In this document: positions 9,585 to 18,016 of the stretch, one piece after another
Position numbering within the stretch: the first letter of the stretch is position 1
Layout of the letters: the number at the start of each line of letters is the position of its first letter
Origin: Candidatus Obscuribacterium magneticum
Lineage (GTDB): Bacteria > Elusimicrobiota > Elusimicrobia > F11
DNA: 64,000 nt
Assembly (NCBI GenBank): GCA_020523905.1
Contig: JAJAPZ010000003.1
Span: 62,001 to 126,000, forward strand
Direction of reading: 5' to 3'
Made by a program: the position numbers and the translations under genes
The notes under the pieces: model-generated
What the model was told of the DNA's origin: nothing
Database searches by the model: none
Seen by the model: the letters and a program-made list of their open reading frames with translations, nothing else

Positions 9585-9699
9585 ATTTTTGTCATATGTT
9601 TCTCGGGGGTGAGCCAAACGGACTGGACAACTTCCGACGAATAACTTAGGATTTCTTTATTACGCTTCCAGGTAAATCTCCTTGGAGTCAAATCCCAAT

Positions 9700-10782
9700 A
9701 TGACAAATCAACACATCGTTACCCTCATCCCCGGGGATGGCACCGGGCCCGAAATCGTGAAGGTGGTGAAAGATGTTTTAGCGGGCATCGGCGCCAACAT
9801 CCGCTGGGAAGAAGTCGACGCCGGCGAAAGCGCCGTCGCCAAGCACGGCACCCCTCTTCCGGAGGCCGTCCTTCAATCCATTCGGAAAAACAAGGTCGCA
9901 TTGAAAGGGCCGCTCACCACCCCCGTGGCCACGGGTTTCCGCTCGGTGAACGTCGCCTTGCGCAAGGAACTGGACCTCTATGCCTGCGTGCGGCCATGCA
10001 AGTCGTTCAACGGCATTAAGTCACCCTACACGAACATCGACCTCGTATTCGTCCGCGAAAACACGGAGGACGTCTACTCGGGGATTGAATACCCCAACAA
10101 TTCGAAAGAAGCCCAACAGATCATTTCGTGGGCAAAAAACAAAATATTTCCGGACGCCAATATCACCATCAAGCCCATTTCCGTCACGGGCTCAAAACGG
10201 ATTGCCATCTTCGCCTTCGAGTACGCCCTGAAAAACAAACGAAGGAAGGTGACCGCCGTCACCAAAGCCAACATCATGAAACTCACCGATGGCCTCTTCT
10301 TGGAAGTCTGCCGGGACGTTGCAAAAAAGTATCCCACCGTCGAATACGATGAGCGTCTTGTTGACAATATGTGCATGCAGCTGGTCATCAAGCCGGAATT
10401 GTACGACGTGCTCCTGTTGCCCAATCTCTACGGTGACATCATGTCGGACATGGGGGCGGGGCTGGTGGGGGGCCTTGGCGTCGCCCCGGGAGCCAACTTG
10501 GGAAACGGGATGGCCCTGTTCGAAGCGGTTCACGGAAGTGCCCCCAAATACAAAGGGCAGAATAAGATCAATCCGACAGCTCTTCTTCTTTCCGCCAAAC
10601 TGATGCTGGATTATCTGGGAGAAAAAGCCGTCGGCCAGCGGCTTGAACAAGCCATTCAAAATGTCATCGCCGAAGGCAAACACATCACCTATGATTTGGG
10701 GGGCCGCGCCGGCACGTCGGAGATGGGCGAAGCCATCGTCAAGGCTTACCATACACTCGACCTCTCCTCCCTGCCGGGGTAA
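9700..10782 (+). CDS. icd: Isocitrate dehydrogenase (IDH3-type length), possibly NADP-dependent
   Basis: Predicted to oxidise isocitrate to 2-oxoglutarate. The 360 residues belong to the beta-decarboxylating dehydrogenase family. SVNVALRKELDLYACVRP (about 82-99) carries the isocitrate SxNxxLR motif, unlike isopropylmalate dehydrogenases. Also present are FVRENTEDVYSGIEY and the DNMCMQLV and PNLYGDIMSDMGAGLVGG motifs. HGSAPKYKGQNKINP has Lys-Tyr at the positions that in Escherichia coli Icd (Lys344/Tyr345) contact the NADP 2'-phosphate, whereas NAD enzymes usually have Asp-Ile. The ATG at 9700 has GGAG 12 bases upstream; a TTG at 9682 is an alternative. The 115 bases before the gene show no clear promoter. 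Confidence 0.85.
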   Translation: MTNQHIVTLIPGDGTGPEIVKVVKDVLAGIGANIRWEEVDAGESAVAKHGTPLPEAVLQSIRKNKVALKGPLTTPVATGFRSVNVALRKELDLYACVRPCKSFNGIKSPYTNIDLVFVRENTEDVYSGIEYPNNSKEAQQIISWAKNKIFPDANITIKPISVTGSKRIAIFAFEYALKNKRRKVTAVTKANIMKLTDGLFLEVCRDVAKKYPTVEYDERLVDNMCMQLVIKPELYDVLLLPNLYGDIMSDMGAGLVGGLGVAPGANLGNGMALFEAVHGSAPKYKGQNKINPTALLLSAKLMLDYLGEKAVGQRLEQAIQNVIAEGKHITYDLGGRAGTSEMGEAIVKAYHTLDLSSLPG

Positions 10783-11250
10783 GTGTCCCTCATGCAACTG
10801 AAGGTTCCCGACATCAGGGCCGCCCACGACCTCTTGTCCGAGGCCGATCTGGATTCGGAAAAAATTATCGGTTCACCGCCGGACTTTGTGGCATTTAAAA
10901 ATCCCATCCGCACCCGGGTGAGGGCGACCTTGTCGGAAAATGACATCCTGGTGTCGGGGGAGACCATGGCGGTGGTTTGGATCAATTGCGGCCGCTGTCT
11001 TGAAAATTATGAATTGACACTCATGGTTAAATTTTCGCAGATTTACGGGTTGGAGCAGGAAATCATCGATTTAAAAGACGAAATACGCGAATCGTTGCTG
11101 ATTGATCTTCCCGCCAAGTTCTTATGCACAGAGGCGTGCGAGGGTCTCTGCCCCCATTGCGGGGCGAACAGAAACGTCAATAAATGCTCATGTGAAAAAA
11201 ATAGCGCCGCCCCCCGCTGGGGACCGCTTAAAAATTTGAAACTTCAGTAA
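10783..11250 (+). CDS. YceD/DUF177 family protein (rRNA-associated)
   Basis: A 155-residue protein of the DUF177 family, which sits before rpmF in most bacteria and is linked to 23S rRNA or ribosome biogenesis. Two cysteine pairs are visible: CGRC (about 66-69) and a C-terminal cluster CTEACEGLCPHCGANRN, which could bind metal. The family core is RESLLIDLPAKF. It begins with GTG immediately after the icd stop; an internal ATG three codons later is equally possible. The yceD-rpmF-plsX order that follows supports the call. Confidence 0.85.
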   Translation: MSLMQLKVPDIRAAHDLLSEADLDSEKIIGSPPDFVAFKNPIRTRVRATLSENDILVSGETMAVVWINCGRCLENYELTLMVKFSQIYGLEQEIIDLKDEIRESLLIDLPAKFLCTEACEGLCPHCGANRNVNKCSCEKNSAAPRWGPLKNLKLQ

Positions 11251-11261
11251 AAGGAGACTTC

Positions 11262-11468
11262 ATGCCCAATCCAAAAAAGAAACACACGCCGATGCGGCGG
11301 GATATGAGACGGGCGGCCAACTTTCGTTTGGGGGCCCCCAACCTCTCCCAATGCCCCAAATGCGGGGCGGCCTACCTTTCCCACCATGTCTGCATCAACT
11401 GCGGTTACTATGGCGATGTGCTTGTCCTTCCGCCCAAACAGGAGAAAAAGAAGGGGGAAGGGAAATAG
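11262..11468 (+). CDS. rpmF: Large ribosomal subunit protein bL32
   Basis: A 68-residue basic protein of the 50S subunit. It has the invariant start MPNPKKKHTPMRRDMRR and a zinc-ribbon Cys pattern (CPKC ... CINC), so it is the zinc-binding C+ form. AGGAG lies seven bases upstream of the ATG. It is followed after three bases by plsX, the classic linkage of ribosome and phospholipid synthesis genes. Confidence 0.97.
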   Translation: MPNPKKKHTPMRRDMRRAANFRLGAPNLSQCPKCGAAYLSHHVCINCGYYGDVLVLPPKQEKKKGEGK

Positions 11469-11471
11469 CCG

Positions 11472-12488
11472 ATGAAAATCGCGTTGGACGCCATGGGGGG
11501 AGACCACGGCATCCCCATCAATGTCGAAGGGGCCATCCAGGCCTGCCAGGCCTGGCGCGACATTGAGATTGTCCTGGTTGGAAACGAACGTCACCTGGCA
11601 CGGGAGTTGAAACGCCACAATGCGGCCCCCCGTCTTCCCCTTCACCTCCACGATGCCTCGGATGCCATCGGCATGCATGAACCCCCGGTGGAAGCCTGCC
11701 GGTCCAAGCCCGATGCCAGCATCATGGTATGCGCCAAACTCCTGGCCCAAGGGGCGGTGGATGGCCTTGTTTCCGCTGGTAACTCCGGCGCCATCATGAC
11801 GGCTTCCCTCTTTCACTTAAGACGTTTGGAAGGGATCTCCCGCCCCGCCATCGCCACCATCTTCCCCACTTTAAAAGGCCATTGTGTCATTCTTGACATG
11901 GGCGCCAATGTCGACTGCAAACCGAAACATCTTCTTCAATTCGCCATCATGGGAGCCGTCTATTACGAAGCGATTTTTAAAACGAAACGGCCAACCGTTG
12001 GCCTTCTTTCCATCGGCGAAGAAGAATCCAAGGGAAACGAACTCACCTTGGGAACCCACCAATTGCTCAAGGAGAGCGGCCTCCATTACATCGGCAATGT
12101 GGAGGGGCGGGATATCCCATTGGGAAAGGCCGATGTCATTGTGTGCGACGGTTTTGTCGGCAATGTCGTCCTTAAATTCGGAGAGGGCCTGGCCTACGCT
12201 CTCTTGACGCTCATCAAAAAAGAGCTGAAAACTCATCCTTTGGCTATTATCGGAGGCCTCCTGATGCGGCGTGCGTTCCGGAACATCCGCGAAAAGGTCG
12301 ATCCTCACGAACACGGGGGGGCCCCTCTTTTGGGGGTTAAAGGCATCTCCATTGTCTGCCACGGGGGATCGAACGCCACCGCGATTAAAAACGCCCTCCG
12401 GGTCGCCGCCGACCTTTACAAAGACAACCTGAACGAACACATCCAATCCCAAATTCAAAAACATTCCCTCACGGCCACCATCGCCTAA
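11472..12488 (+). CDS. plsX: Phosphate acyltransferase PlsX
   Basis: Makes acyl-phosphate from acyl-ACP, the first step of phospholipid synthesis through PlsY/PlsC. The 338 residues begin MKIALDAMGGDHG, the family hallmark, and contain SAGNSGAIMTASL (about 97-109), DMGANVDCKP (about 141-150) and GFVGNVVLKFGEG. Length is normal. The TAA stop at 12486-12488 is also the left copy of the TAA flanking the inserted palindromic element that follows. The insertion has therefore not changed the protein, but it separates plsX from fabH. Confidence 0.96.
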   Translation: MKIALDAMGGDHGIPINVEGAIQACQAWRDIEIVLVGNERHLARELKRHNAAPRLPLHLHDASDAIGMHEPPVEACRSKPDASIMVCAKLLAQGAVDGLVSAGNSGAIMTASLFHLRRLEGISRPAIATIFPTLKGHCVILDMGANVDCKPKHLLQFAIMGAVYYEAIFKTKRPTVGLLSIGEEESKGNELTLGTHQLLKESGLHYIGNVEGRDIPLGKADVIVCDGFVGNVVLKFGEGLAYALLTLIKKELKTHPLAIIGGLLMRRAFRNIREKVDPHEHGGAPLLGVKGISIVCHGGSNATAIKNALRVAADLYKDNLNEHIQSQIQKHSLTATIA

Positions 12489-12760
12489 GTGTTGCGTCCC
12501 AGTAATATCTTCACAATGGAAAGCCCGGATTTGAGACAATTTCAAGGAACGACGACGAAGGCGTGCCCGCAGGGGCACGTCAAGGAGGAGTGACGATGAA
12601 ATTGGCAAAAGATGGGCTTTCCTTTCAGGCCGAGGATCTTTTGCCCATCTTCCGCGTTGCTCGTCGCTCACATACTCCTTCGAGTATGCTCGCTCCTCGC
12701 GCCTTGAAGCCGGGACAAAATATCCTCGGCCATTGTAAAGATATTACTGGGACGCAACAC
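12489..12760 (+). mobile_element. MITE-like element with ~32 bp terminal inverted repeats, between plsX and fabH
   Basis: Bases 12488-12519 and 12730-12761 are inverted copies that differ at one position. Both ends are flanked by TAA (12486-12488 and 12761-12763), consistent with a short TA-containing target duplication. The interior is partly palindromic: an inverted pair of GGCAAAAGAT (12603-12612 and its complement near 12636) and a hairpin CATACTC/GAGTATG near 12671-12688. No transposase is encoded. A short open frame reads through it, but because the ends are inverted the same DITGTQH peptide appears on both strands, so it is a by-product of the repeat. Probably a non-autonomous element mobilised in trans. 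Confidence 0.75.
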
Positions 12761-12768
12761 TAAAATCC

Positions 12769-13788
12769 ATGGAAAACGTGTCCGTCAAACCTATGAATTC
12801 CGTCCGAATTACCGGCACCGGTTCCGCCCTTCCCGACAAGGTCCTCACCAACGACGAACTGGCCAAACTCGTCGATACGTCGGATGAGTGGATCACCACG
12901 CGGACCGGCATCAAGGAAAGACGCGTCGCAGGCGAAACAACAGCCACCTCCGACCTTTCCACCATTGCCGCAAAAAGGGCGCTTGATGCCGCACAACTCA
13001 GTCCAAAAGAGTTGGACATCATTATTGTGGCGACCTGCACGCCGGATCACCTTTTCCCCTCTGTCGGCTGCCTTCTGCAAAACGCTCTGGGGGCCCCTCA
13101 GGCAGCGGCCTTTGACTTGTCGGCGGCCTGTTCCGGGTTTATCTACGCCCTGGCCACAGGCTTAAGCTTCATCGAATCCGGCCGCTATAAAAACGCCCTT
13201 ATTGTCGGGGCCGATATTCTCAGCAAATTCACCAATTGGAAGGACCGAGCGACCTGCGTTCTTTTTGGCGACGGCGCCGGGGCTGTGATTCTTGAAAAGA
13301 AGAAACAGCCTTCTTCTTCGAGCAACCACACCCTCATTGCCCTTGACCTCGGGGCCGACGGGTCCCAGGCCGACATATTAAAAATCCCCGGCGGGGGATC
13401 TCGCTACCCGATCACTGAGGGATCCTTCAACAACCATCCCCCTTTTATTTTTATGAATGGCCGCGAGGTTTACAAACACGCTGTCAAGCGGATGATCGAG
13501 ACGGCCGTAAGAGCCCTGGAGAAAGCCGGAAAGAAGCCGAATGACCTCGCCCTCCTCATTCCCCATCAGGCCAACCTGCGCATCATCGAATCCATTGCCA
13601 AAAGAATGCGCCTTCCCATGGAAAAGGTTTTCCTAAACATCCATAAATACGGGAACATGTCGGCCGCCACCACGGCGGTGGCGCTCGATGAGGCCGCCCG
13701 ATCCGGCCGCTTAAAATCGGGCGACCTGGTTGAGCTCATTGCTTTCGGAGCCGGCTTTACCTGGGGCGCCGCCGTCATCCAATGGTAA
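12769..13788 (+). CDS. fabH: 3-oxoacyl-ACP synthase III (KAS III)
   Basis: Condenses an acyl-CoA primer with malonyl-ACP to start fatty-acid synthesis. Catalytic residues are visible: Cys in AFDLSAACSGF (about residue 121), His in LLIPHQANLRI and Asn in NKYGNMSAATT-like context (HKYGNMSAATT). VDTSDEWITTRTGIKERR is the family signature. The ATG at 12769 gives 339 residues; the ATG at 12793 would place the catalytic Cys at 113, close to the usual 112, and may be the real start. Neither has a good ribosome site. The preceding mobile element may have replaced the original leader. The 3' end overlaps fabD by seven bases. Confidence 0.95.
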   Translation: MENVSVKPMNSVRITGTGSALPDKVLTNDELAKLVDTSDEWITTRTGIKERRVAGETTATSDLSTIAAKRALDAAQLSPKELDIIIVATCTPDHLFPSVGCLLQNALGAPQAAAFDLSAACSGFIYALATGLSFIESGRYKNALIVGADILSKFTNWKDRATCVLFGDGAGAVILEKKKQPSSSSNHTLIALDLGADGSQADILKIPGGGSRYPITEGSFNNHPPFIFMNGREVYKHAVKRMIETAVRALEKAGKKPNDLALLIPHQANLRIIESIAKRMRLPMEKVFLNIHKYGNMSAATTAVALDEAARSGRLKSGDLVELIAFGAGFTWGAAVIQW

Positions 13789-14720
13789 ACCGCATCGCTT
13801 TCCTTTTTCCGGGCCAGGGATCCCAGTCCATCGGCATGGGGAAAACCTACGCGGATCTGTCTCCCAAAGCGGCCCGGTTCATCCATGAGGCGGACCGGAT
13901 TCTCGGCTTTCCTCTCTCCACTTTCATGTTTGAAGGTCCGGAGGAAAAGCTCAAGGAAACCTCCATCACCCAACCGGCTTTGTTTGTCACCAGCGCCGCC
14001 GCCCTGGAAATCCTGAAAGAAAGGGGCCTCCATGCCCAATGGGCTGCGGGACATTCGGTGGGGGAATACGCCGCGCTCTATGCCGCCGGCGTCATCAAAT
14101 TTGAGGATGCCCTGCGCCTCGTCCGGGCACGGGGAGATGCCATGCACGAAGCGTCCCTGAAAAACGTCGGGACCATGGCGGCGATCATCGGTTTGGATGT
14201 CGCAAAAATCACCGAGGTCTGTCAGGAGGTATCCAAAGAAGGCGGCCTCTGCACGCCGGCCAACTTCAACACGGCGTCACAAACGGTGGTCGCAGGAACG
14301 CCGGAAGCCGTCGCGAAGGTGATGGAAAAATGCAAGGCGCTCGGCGCCGCCAAGGTGGTTCGACTGAATGTCGAAGGGGCTTTCCACTCCCCCCTGATGG
14401 CACCCGCTGCTGAAAAAATGAAGGAAGTTATTGAAAACGTTGAATTTTCAAAACCGTTGCTGGCGGTCCTCACCAATGTGGACGCCCAAATCACACGAGA
14501 CCCCGAAGAATTTAAACGAAAGCTCATCCGGCAAATGGATCATCCCGTCCGCTGGGACGAATCCCTGCAAAGAATAATGGAGGAAGGAGCCGATACCTTC
14601 ATCGAAGTGGGGGCCGGCAAAGTCTTGAGCTCCATGGTCAAACGACTGGACCGGCAAAAAACCGCCCTTTATACCGACGATTTTGGTGAAATTGACAAAC
14701 ACGTCTCAGTTAAGATCTAG
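13782..14720 (+). CDS. fabD: Malonyl-CoA:ACP transacylase
   Basis: Loads malonyl groups onto acyl carrier protein. The 312 residues start with the family motif FLFPGQGSQSIGMG. They contain the catalytic serine in GHSVGEYAAL (about 88-97), an Arg-containing LVRARGDAM stretch, and the active-site His in VEGAFHSPLM. Length and motifs are normal. The start overlaps the end of fabH. After its stop comes a palindromic repeat and then fabG. Confidence 0.96.
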   Translation: MVNRIAFLFPGQGSQSIGMGKTYADLSPKAARFIHEADRILGFPLSTFMFEGPEEKLKETSITQPALFVTSAAALEILKERGLHAQWAAGHSVGEYAALYAAGVIKFEDALRLVRARGDAMHEASLKNVGTMAAIIGLDVAKITEVCQEVSKEGGLCTPANFNTASQTVVAGTPEAVAKVMEKCKALGAAKVVRLNVEGAFHSPLMAPAAEKMKEVIENVEFSKPLLAVLTNVDAQITRDPEEFKRKLIRQMDHPVRWDESLQRIMEEGADTFIEVGAGKVLSSMVKRLDRQKTALYTDDFGEIDKHVSVKI

Positions 14721-14733
14721 ATGCTAATTTCCC

Positions 14734-14808
14734 GTCATTCCCGCGAAGGCGGGAATCCAGTCACCTTTGTTGATGTGCCTGGACCCCCGCCTTCGCGGGG
14801 GTGACGAC
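14734..14808. repeat. REP-like palindromic pair between fabD and fabG
   Basis: Two inverted REP-type units: GTCATTCCCGCGAAGGCGGG at 14734 onward and its mirror ending GGGGGTGACGAC at 14808, with an internal spacer reading TTTGTTGATGTG. The same spacer and arm recur inverted in the element at 29552-29694. It could form a long stem-loop in the fab mRNA. Confidence 0.8.
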
Positions 14809-14820
14809 ATAAAGGAGCCG

Positions 14821-15570
14821 ATGATGATGCGATTAAAAGGCAAAGTCGCCGTGATAACAGGAGGGGCCCAAGGCATCGGGCGCGCGATCGCAGAAACGTT
14901 TGCGAAAGAAGGCGCCAACGTCGCCTTATTAGACGTGCTTTTGGACGTCGTCCAAAAAACGGCGGCCGACATCAAACACCAATATGGGACCGAAGCCATC
15001 GCTGTTAAAGTGGACGTCACCAAATTCGAGGACGTCGAAGCCGGCATCAAACAAGTTGTTGACAGATTTGGCAAAATTGATGTATTAGTCAACAACGCTG
15101 GCATCACCAAGGACAATCTTGTCCTGCGAATGTCCGATGCCGAATGGGATGCTGTCCTGGCGGTCAACCTCAAAGGACCTTTTAATTGCACGAAAGCCGT
15201 TTTTTCCCCCATGCGCAAAGCGGGGGGAGGGCGCATCATCAATGTCGCTTCGATTGTGGGCCTGATGGGAAACGCCGGCCAGGCCAATTACGCCGCCTCC
15301 AAAGGGGGCGTGATCGCTTTGACTAAAACATGTGCCCGCGAATTTGCTAAAAAGAACATTCAGGTGAACGCCATCGCGCCCGGGTTTATCAAAACGGCGA
15401 TGACAGAAAAGCTGGCGGACGATGCCAAAGCCGCCCTGGCCGCCCAGATCCCGCAGGAACGGTTGGGCGAGCCTCAAGATGTGGCGAACGCGGCGCTCTT
15501 TTTAGCCAGTGAGGAATCCTCCTATATCACCGGTCAAGTGCTTTCGGTGAATGGGGGGATGTACATGTAA
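14821..15570 (+). CDS. fabG: 3-oxoacyl-ACP reductase
   Basis: NADPH-dependent reduction of 3-oxoacyl-ACP in fatty-acid elongation. A short-chain dehydrogenase of 249 residues: cofactor motif TGGAQGIGRA near the N-terminus, NNAG (about 88-91), and the catalytic Ser...YxxxK in INVASIVG and QANYAASKGG. The C-terminus FLASEESSYITGQ and VNGGMYM is typical of FabG. Three consecutive ATG codons (14821, 14824, 14827) follow AAAGGAG at 14811; the second or third has better spacing. The frame is open further upstream only through the palindromic repeat. Confidence 0.95.
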   Translation: MMMRLKGKVAVITGGAQGIGRAIAETFAKEGANVALLDVLLDVVQKTAADIKHQYGTEAIAVKVDVTKFEDVEAGIKQVVDRFGKIDVLVNNAGITKDNLVLRMSDAEWDAVLAVNLKGPFNCTKAVFSPMRKAGGGRIINVASIVGLMGNAGQANYAASKGGVIALTKTCAREFAKKNIQVNAIAPGFIKTAMTEKLADDAKAALAAQIPQERLGEPQDVANAALFLASEESSYITGQVLSVNGGMYM

Positions 15571-15653
15571 GAGCCAGGCTTTAGGAATTAGGATCGCTTA
15601 TTTCGCCAACGGATCCTAAATCCCAAGACCTGGGACAACTTCAGGAGGACATC

Positions 15654-15893
15654 ATGGCAGATGACATTGAGCAAAAGGTGAAAGACATCATCGTGGAGCA
15701 GCTTGGGGTGGACGCCGCCGAAGTGAAGCCCGAATCGTCTTTCGTCAACGACCTCGGGGCCGACTCCCTGGACACCGTCGAGTTGGTCATGGCCCTGGAA
15801 GAAGCTTTCGACATGGAAATTCCGGATGAAGAGGCGGAGAAGATCCAAACCGTCGGTCAGGCCACCGACTACATCCGCAGCCATAAAAAATAG
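15654..15893 (+). CDS. acpP: Acyl carrier protein
   Basis: A 79-residue acidic four-helix carrier that holds growing acyl chains on a phosphopantetheine. The attachment serine is Ser38 in [16 protein letters not shown]. Its length, charge and position between fabG and fabF are those of AcpP. The ATG has AGGAGG seven bases upstream. The 83 bases between fabG and this gene hold nothing I recognise. Confidence 0.98.
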   Translation: MADDIEQKVKDIIVEQLGVDAAEVKPESSFVNDLGADSLDTVELVMALEEAFDMEIPDEEAEKIQTVGQATDYIRSHKK

Positions 15894-15965
15894 CACTCCC
15901 ATCTCCCTGCATTGAAACCCATGACGCCTGTCCTTTAAAGGCGCTGTGGTCTTTCTGATTTAACC

Positions 15966-17207
15966 ATGAAAAAAGTGGTCATTACCGGCGTCGGGATCGT
16001 GAGTCCCGTGGGCATTGGCAAAGAGGATTTCTGGAAAGCCATTGCCAGCGGGGCCAACGGCTTTGGCCCCATCACGCACTTCGACGCCACAAACTACGAC
16101 TGCAAGATCGCCGCCGAAGTCAAAAACTTCGATCCCCTCCTATATGTCGACAAAAAAAGGGCCCGGCGGATGGATTTCTTCACCCTTTACGCCGTGGCGG
16201 CAGCCCACCTCGCTGTCAAAGACGCGGGGCTCGATCCCAAGACCGTCGACCCCGAACGGGCCGGGGTGATCGTCGGCTCCGGCACCGGGGGACTCCCCAC
16301 CATTGAGGCCCAGTACAAAATTCTTATCGAAAAAGGACCCGGCCGCGTCACACCCTTTCTGATCCCCATGCTGATCACCAACATCGCGCCAGGCGAAATT
16401 GCCATCGATTTCGGCTTTCTGGGGCCCAACTTCTCCGTTTCCTCGGCTTGCGCCACCGCCAATCAGGCCATCGGGACCGCCCTGAGGCATCTGCGCTATG
16501 GAGACGCGGACCTGATTATCGCCGGCGGAACGGAAGGGGCCATTACTCATCTTGGTGTGGCGGGTTTCTGCCAGGCGCAAGCCTTGACCACGGATTTTAA
16601 TGACAATCCGGCCAAGTCCAGCCGACCTTTTGACGCCAAACGATCGGGATTCGTCATGGGAGAAGGCGCGGGGCTGGTCGTTCTCGAAACGGAAGAGCAC
16701 GCCCAAAAGAGGGGGGCCAGGATATACGCGGAACTCGCCGGCTACGGCGCAACAGACGACGCCTACCACATCACCGCCCCCAACCCCGACGCCAAAGCAG
16801 CCGTCAATGCCATGCAACTGGCCATCAAAGACGCAGGGATAACGCCCGATGCGATCGATTACATCAACGCCCACGGCACCTCCACGCCCTTGAACGACAA
16901 AACCGAAACCAAAGCCGTCAAAATCGTCTTTGGGGAAAGGGCTTACAAAATCCCCATCTCTTCCACCAAATCCATGATCGGCCACCTTTTGGGGGCCGCC
17001 GGCGGAGCGGAACTGATCGCCACCCTTCTTTGCATGGAACACAGCCTCGTCCACCCCACCATCAATTACGAAAACCCCGATCCGGAGTGCGATCTGGACT
17101 ATGTCCCCAACAAAGCCCGCACGCACACGATCAACGTCGCCCTCTCCAATTCCCTCGGCTTCGGAGGCCATAATGCCGTCCTTGTCGTCAAAAAGCACAT
17201 CCGTTAA
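15966..17207 (+). CDS. fabF: 3-oxoacyl-ACP synthase II (KAS II)
   Basis: Elongating condensing enzyme, 413 residues. The Cys-His-His triad is intact: Cys in [12 protein letters not shown] (about 162), His in [11 protein letters not shown] (about 303) and His in [13 protein letters not shown] (about 340). [11 protein letters not shown]-type start ([14 protein letters not shown]) and the [11 protein letters not shown] end are full length. The last 35 bases also encode the start of rnc in another frame. Confidence 0.97.
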   Translation: MKKVVITGVGIVSPVGIGKEDFWKAIASGANGFGPITHFDATNYDCKIAAEVKNFDPLLYVDKKRARRMDFFTLYAVAAAHLAVKDAGLDPKTVDPERAGVIVGSGTGGLPTIEAQYKILIEKGPGRVTPFLIPMLITNIAPGEIAIDFGFLGPNFSVSSACATANQAIGTALRHLRYGDADLIIAGGTEGAITHLGVAGFCQAQALTTDFNDNPAKSSRPFDAKRSGFVMGEGAGLVVLETEEHAQKRGARIYAELAGYGATDDAYHITAPNPDAKAAVNAMQLAIKDAGITPDAIDYINAHGTSTPLNDKTETKAVKIVFGERAYKIPISSTKSMIGHLLGAAGGAELIATLLCMEHSLVHPTINYENPDPECDLDYVPNKARTHTINVALSNSLGFGGHNAVLVVKKHIR

Positions 17208-17883
17208 TTTCGAAACTCTTGAAAAAAAGATCCGCATCAGGTTCAAGGATGCCAAACTTCTGCAGGAAGCCTTCACGCATAAATCTTACGCCATCGAACA
17301 CGGCCTGCTCGCCAACAACGAACGCCTGGAATTTCTGGGGGACAGCATCATTTCCGCCGTCGTGGCCCATTACCTGTATAAAAAGTATCCGAACGTTGAC
17401 GAAGGGCGGCTGTCCAAAATGAAATCCCAAATCGTGTCACGCAGTAACCTCTTCACCTGGGCGGACGATCTTGACCTGGGGGAACACCTCCTCTTGAGCC
17501 AAGGGGAGGAGGCGACGGGCGGCCGAAAACGGGAAAGCCTTCTCGGGAACGTCTATGAATCCCTGGTGGGCGCCCTCTTTTTAGACCAGGGTTTCCCGCG
17601 GGCCCAGCGCTTCATCGTGCGGCAGCTGGTCAAGAAAAAACGGATCATTGAAAACGACTATAAAAGCAAGCTTCAGGAAATCGTCCAAAAGAAATACAAG
17701 ATTCCGCCCACCTATTCGGTCATTAACGAAGAGGGGCCCGATCACGCCAAAAAATTTACGCTGGACGTCCGCATCCACAAAAAGATTCTCGGCCAGGGCG
17801 AGGGCCGCTCAAAAAAGGAAGCCGAGCAATCCGCCGCGCGCGACGCCCTGAAAAACATCCGGCACGACGGCATTATCGAGTGA
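17173..17883 (+). CDS. rnc: Ribonuclease III
   Basis: Double-stranded RNA endonuclease for rRNA and mRNA processing. The 236 residues include the nuclease signature [15 protein letters not shown] (about 49-63), the second catalytic acidic motif [16 protein letters not shown] (about 123-138), and a C-terminal dsRNA-binding domain (about 160-235) ending in [17 protein letters not shown] chose ATG 17173, inside the fabF 3' end, because it gives the usual length and leaves 13 residues before the first conserved helix. The frame is open upstream, but only as a shadow of fabF. The acpP-fabF-rnc order is widely conserved. Confidence 0.95.
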   Translation: MPSLSSKSTSVNFETLEKKIRIRFKDAKLLQEAFTHKSYAIEHGLLANNERLEFLGDSIISAVVAHYLYKKYPNVDEGRLSKMKSQIVSRSNLFTWADDLDLGEHLLLSQGEEATGGRKRESLLGNVYESLVGALFLDQGFPRAQRFIVRQLVKKKRIIENDYKSKLQEIVQKKYKIPPTYSVINEEGPDHAKKFTLDVRIHKKILGQGEGRSKKEAEQSAARDALKNIRHDGIIE

Positions 17884-17891
17884 TTTTGGGT

Positions 17892-17996
17892 GTCATTCCC
17901 GCGAAAGCGGGAATCCATGACGTGAACACCGGAATGGATTCCCGCTTTCGCGGGAATGACCCTGGACTGGATACCGGCTTTCGCCGGTATGACGAC
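17892..17996. repeat. REP-like palindromic cluster after rnc
   Basis: Three units: an inverted pair of GTCATTCCCGCGAAAGCGGG (17892 onward and ending 17960) with spacer GACGTGAACACCGGA, then a variant unit with ACCGGCTTTCGCCGGT ending in GACGAC at 17996. It lies between rnc and the acyl-CoA dehydrogenase and probably marks the end of the fab transcription unit. Confidence 0.8.
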
Positions 17997-18016
17997 GCAA
18001 GAGAGGAGGAAACCCT

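Noticed and set aside
12563-12763. 66-codon frame in the plsX-fabH gap
   Set aside because: It lies within the inverted-repeat element; the same peptide end occurs on the opposite strand because of the terminal inverted repeats.
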